Below are positions 6,292 to 8,260 of a stretch of 8,260 nucleotides of DNA, piece after piece. Under the pieces are notes generated by a model. It was not told where the DNA came from. It ran no database searches and saw nothing but the letters and a program-made list of their open reading frames with translations. The stretch is from Candidatus Kapaibacterium sp. (GTDB taxonomy: Bacteria > Bacteroidota > Ignavibacteria > Kapaibacteriales > Kapaibacteriaceae): positions 1 to 8,260 of the forward strand of contig JAURNF010000220.1 of NCBI GenBank assembly GCA_030830285.1, written 5' to 3'. Each line of letters starts with the position of its first letter. Position 1 is the first letter of the stretch. A program made the position numbers and the translations under genes.

Positions 6292-7344
6292 TTACGTGCC
6301 TTGAGCGTACTGCGCAATACGTGCGTCGCGTCGCTGCTTGGCAAGCGCACGCAAGTCGACAACGTGATCGGCCTCATCGATGATCTCGGCGCCGAGCATT
6401 GTCTCGAGCACATCCTCCATGGTGATGAGCCCTTCCACTCCGCCGTACTCATCGACCACCATGAACACATGCTGTCGCTTCTGGAGAAACTGCTCCAGCG
6501 CTTGGTCGAGCGAGATGTTCTCTGGGATGAATGACACATCGCGCTTGAGCTTCGCTAACTGCACACTGTTGCGTCCTGCGAGCGCCGCGCGGAGGATGTC
6601 CTTCGTCATGACGTAGCCAACAACGGCATCGAGATCGGCTCCGTCGTACACGGGCATTCGCGAGAACATCTGCAACTCGGGATGCTTGATCACGTCCTCA
6701 ACGGTTTGCTCTGCGCTGAGTGACGACACCACGGTGCGGGGCGTCATGACGTCAGACACTTCGATGCTGCTCAGTCGCATGATGTTGGTCATGATGCGAT
6801 ACTCGCCTGCATCAAGCGCACCTTCTTCACGCGCTGTTTCTACGAGAGCCTCGAGCTCCTCGCGTGCTTCTTCCTCTTCTTCTTCACGCGTCCGTGGTTT
6901 GGTCAATGCGAGCAAGGCGCGATGCGCCCATACGAACGGTGTCGCGAAGATGCTGACCGTACGAACGCCGGCACTAACAAACTGCAGGGCGCGATCAACG
7001 GTACGCTCACCTAAAGCACTTGCGACCACCTTGACAATCATGACTCCTACTTCAAGGATGACGATTTCCATGAGGTATTGCTCGACGAATACAATGTCGG
7101 GATCAAGCACAAGCTTGATCGCGAGAATCGTGCCGGCGATGATGAGCACAAGTCCATCAACAAGCGAAAGTGCGAGTCGCGTCTCGTTGGGATCGTCAAG
7201 TGCGCGTTTAAGATTGATGCCGGTGCTCGATCCCTCTTCTGCTAGTGTCGCAACGACGGCTAGCGGCAGATGAATTACGGCGGCAGCGAGATACTCAATG
7301 ATGCCGCTGAGTGCCACGGCGAGAATGATGATGAGAGCTTCCAT
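6292..7344 (-). CDS. DUF21-CBS membrane protein (HlyC/CorC/CNNM family), divergent and short
   Basis: A 350-residue protein with an N-terminal membrane domain (segments at about 3-33, 58-80, 90-110 and 122-146), a charged linker with a run of six Glu at 154-159, and a CBS pair at about 196-320. The CBS part is canonical: DVMTPRTVV at 198-206, FSRMPVYDG at 227-235, VGYVMTKDIL at 242-251, HVFMVVDEYGGVEGLITMEDVLETMLG at 292-318. Family knowledge: these proteins are tied to Mg2+ or Co2+ efflux, with the CBS pair sensing Mg-ATP. Two things are odd. The DUF21 landmarks (S-x-x-E-T-A near the start, GNN before the second helix, GExxPK before the last) are mostly lost; what remains is SGIIEYLA, VDGLVL and GERTVD. 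The C-terminal CorC_HlyC domain is also absent, since the protein ends about 30 residues after the second CBS. The ATG directly follows the stop of the lipoprotein gene (TAAATG), which implies coupled translation. It converges on the dehydrogenase gene, with 11 bp between stops and no clear terminator. Confidence 0.85.
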   Translation of the reverse strand: MEALIIILAVALSGIIEYLAAAVIHLPLAVVATLAEEGSSTGINLKRALDDPNETRLALSLVDGLVLIIAGTILAIKLVLDPDIVFVEQYLMEIVILEVGVMIVKVVASALGERTVDRALQFVSAGVRTVSIFATPFVWAHRALLALTKPRTREEEEEEAREELEALVETAREEGALDAGEYRIMTNIMRLSSIEVSDVMTPRTVVSSLSAEQTVEDVIKHPELQMFSRMPVYDGADLDAVVGYVMTKDILRAALAGRNSVQLAKLKRDVSFIPENISLDQALEQFLQKRQHVFMVVDEYGGVEGLITMEDVLETMLGAEIIDEADHVVDLRALAKQRRDARIAQYAQGT

Positions 7345-7995
7345 TTACTTACCGCGGAACTCCTTATCGACAATCATGATACGCTTGTCCGATGTGAGCT
7401 TACCGAGCGGTGAGCTTACAACAGGAAGTGCGTCCAGGGCTACTGATGTGGTTGAGCCGTTTGCTCCGCCCAGCGAGCATGCGAGGTTAATCAAGCTTTG
7501 GAGATCGCGGTCGCTGAATGTTTGCATGAGGTCCATCGACACCGTCAACGGGATCGATGTAGTGCCGTTGTTGCCAGCAATCTCAAGTGGTCGGTCCAAT
7601 CCACCAGTAATCGTAGAACGTCCGTCGATGAGCAACCGCCACTGGAGATCCTCCAACGTAAGAGGGATGCTCTTGAGTCCGTTGTTCCCAGCGTTTGGAT
7701 TCATGGCCTCAACCGTGAGCACGAAGGTCACTGGCATCGACTTCGATGCGACGAGATTCTTGAGTGCAAGCGCTTCTTGTATTGAGAAGCTTGTGAGCGA
7801 GGTCTTCGACGCGATGTCGATAGATCCGATCCGCATACCCGAGATACCCCGAATCTTAAACTGCAGGGGCTTGACGTTCATGAGCGAGCTGCTGATGTTC
7901 GACAGCGACGCGCATGAAGCGAGGAATGCCGCGGAGCACACAGCAAGGGCAATCAGCAAATGAGACACAGATCGACGTTGAGATGAGGTGGACAT
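7345..7995 (-). CDS. Putative lipoprotein with LEA type 2 (WHy) domain
   Basis: A 216-residue protein with a basic N-terminus (SQRR), a hydrophobic core at about 12-26 and the lipobox LASC at 25-28, so C28 should be lipidated. The residue after the Cys is Ala, not Asp, which favours outer-membrane sorting if the Lol rule holds here. The rest resembles LEA14/WHy beta-sandwich proteins: FVLTVEAMNPN at 91-101, LEDLQWRLLIDGRSTITGGLDRPLEIAGNNGTTSIPL across about 113-150, and a closing VSSPLGKLTSDKRIMIVDKEF. Family knowledge: such domains occur in desiccation-response proteins and in many Bacteroidota lipoproteins of unknown role. The start at 7995 gives a normal signal peptide, though there is no clear Shine-Dalgarno. 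It lies 22 nt after the desaturase gene and abuts the DUF21-CBS gene, so all three are probably one operon. A possible role in envelope stability is inference. Confidence 0.8.
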   Translation of the reverse strand: MSTSSQRRSVSHLLIALAVCSAAFLASCASLSNISSSLMNVKPLQFKIRGISGMRIGSIDIASKTSLTSFSIQEALALKNLVASKSMPVTFVLTVEAMNPNAGNNGLKSIPLTLEDLQWRLLIDGRSTITGGLDRPLEIAGNNGTTSIPLTVSMDLMQTFSDRDLQSLINLACSLGGANGSTTSVALDALPVVSSPLGKLTSDKRIMIVDKEFRGK

Positions 7996-8017
7996 GAAGG
8001 ATGAGAGTGTGGTGATG

Positions 8018-8260
8018 TTATAACGTTCGAAGAATACAGTCGGCGGCGATCATTCCACTGGTTGCCACAAGTGGAATCCCTCCACCGGGATGAGCACTGC
8101 CACCAACATACCAAAGATTCCGTACGTCGACAGAGCGCTGCCGTGGACGCATAAAGGCGCTCAACATTGAATTCGATGATGCACCGTAGAGTGCGCCACG
8201 ATACGCCGACCATTCGCGAGCCATCGTATCGGGAGTGCGGATGAGCATTGATCGAACCTG
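8018..8260 (-). CDS. Carotenoid/phytoene desaturase-like FAD oxidoreductase, C-terminal part only
   Basis: The frame is open from the right edge to a TAA at 8018-8020 and gives the last 80 residues of a longer protein. YRGALYGASSNSML followed by FMRPRQRS and then LWYVGGSAHPGGGIPLVATSGMIAADCI is the C-terminal signature of CrtI/CrtN/CrtD-type desaturases. GGSAHPGGGIP forms part of the FAD-binding end of the fold and is followed by the last helix. Family knowledge: these membrane-associated enzymes introduce double bonds into phytoene or later carotenoids and are about 490 to 510 residues long, so about 410 residues lie outside the window. Which carotenoid step it performs cannot be told from this fragment. 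It precedes the LEA lipoprotein gene by 22 nt on the same strand. An ATG at 8248 lies in frame but is internal, since the reading frame and family similarity continue past it. Confidence 0.85.
   Translation of the reverse strand, partial: QVRSMLIRTPDTMAREWSAYRGALYGASSNSMLSAFMRPRQRSVDVRNLWYVGGSAHPGGGIPLVATSGMIAADCILRTL

Noticed and set aside
6278..6294. TAACC...GGTTA inverted repeat bounded by the two convergent stop codons, as a possible bidirectional terminator
   Set aside because: The stem is only 5 bp, three of which are forced by the two TAA stops, and there is no T-tract on either strand.
6686..7273. Ser/Arg/Thr-rich open frame on the plus strand inside the DUF21-CBS gene (195 codons)
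   Set aside because: Low-complexity shadow frame opposite a gene with canonical CBS domains; no domain or start signal.
8010..8030. GTTATAAC palindrome between the desaturase stop and the lipoprotein gene, as a -10 box or operator
   Set aside because: It overlaps the stop codon, has no recognisable -35 or -33 partner, and an 8 bp palindrome alone is weak. The short gap favours cotranscription.

Overview
The window is a compact stretch of bacterial chromosome, about 54% GC by eye. It holds nine protein genes, with no RNA genes, CRISPR arrays, insertion sequences or phage genes that I can see. The best guess for the host is a member of the Bacteroidota/Chlorobi group, perhaps the Ignavibacteria/Kapabacteria side. 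Three things point there. The form of bS21 fits. At least two genes have the Bacteroidota-type -7 promoter element TAnnTTTG just upstream. The mix of genes also fits: a bifunctional PGI/PMI, a LEA-type lipoprotein and a carotenoid desaturase ending in a GGSAHPGGGIP motif. This placement is an inference; no 16S gene is present. MurE carries the DNPR motif of meso-diaminopimelate-adding enzymes, so a Gram-negative-type wall is likely.

Layout from left to right. A Nudix CoA-pyrophosphatase gene on the minus strand runs off the left edge and lacks only its C-terminal tail. It is divergent, across 41 bp, from a plus-strand murE that stands apart from any other wall gene in view. murE converges on a minus-strand pair: a Lys-rich protein with a Tudor/SH3-like C-terminus, followed by rpsU (bS21). 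A hairpin with a T-tract ends rpsU. Upstream of that pair lies a 109 bp gap that holds the terminator of the next minus-strand gene, a bifunctional phosphoglucose/phosphomannose isomerase, and then the promoter of the Tudor-like gene. Next comes a TerC-family membrane protein on the minus strand. It is divergent, across 23 bp, from a Sad/YneI-type succinate-semialdehyde dehydrogenase on the plus strand.

The right part is a minus-strand run that looks like one operon. It is transcribed as the 3' end of a carotenoid (phytoene-type) desaturase, then a LEA/WHy-domain lipoprotein, then a DUF21-CBS (HlyC/CorC/CNNM) membrane protein. The last two genes abut exactly as TAAATG.

Most of this is housekeeping: wall synthesis, translation, central sugar metabolism and metal homeostasis. 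I do not see an obvious new defence or mobile system. The points most worth a second look are the Tudor-like protein coupled to bS21, the DUF21-CBS protein whose transport motifs look degraded, the murE gene isolated from other wall genes, and promoter -7 elements only 4 to 5 nt from start codons, which suggests leaderless mRNAs.
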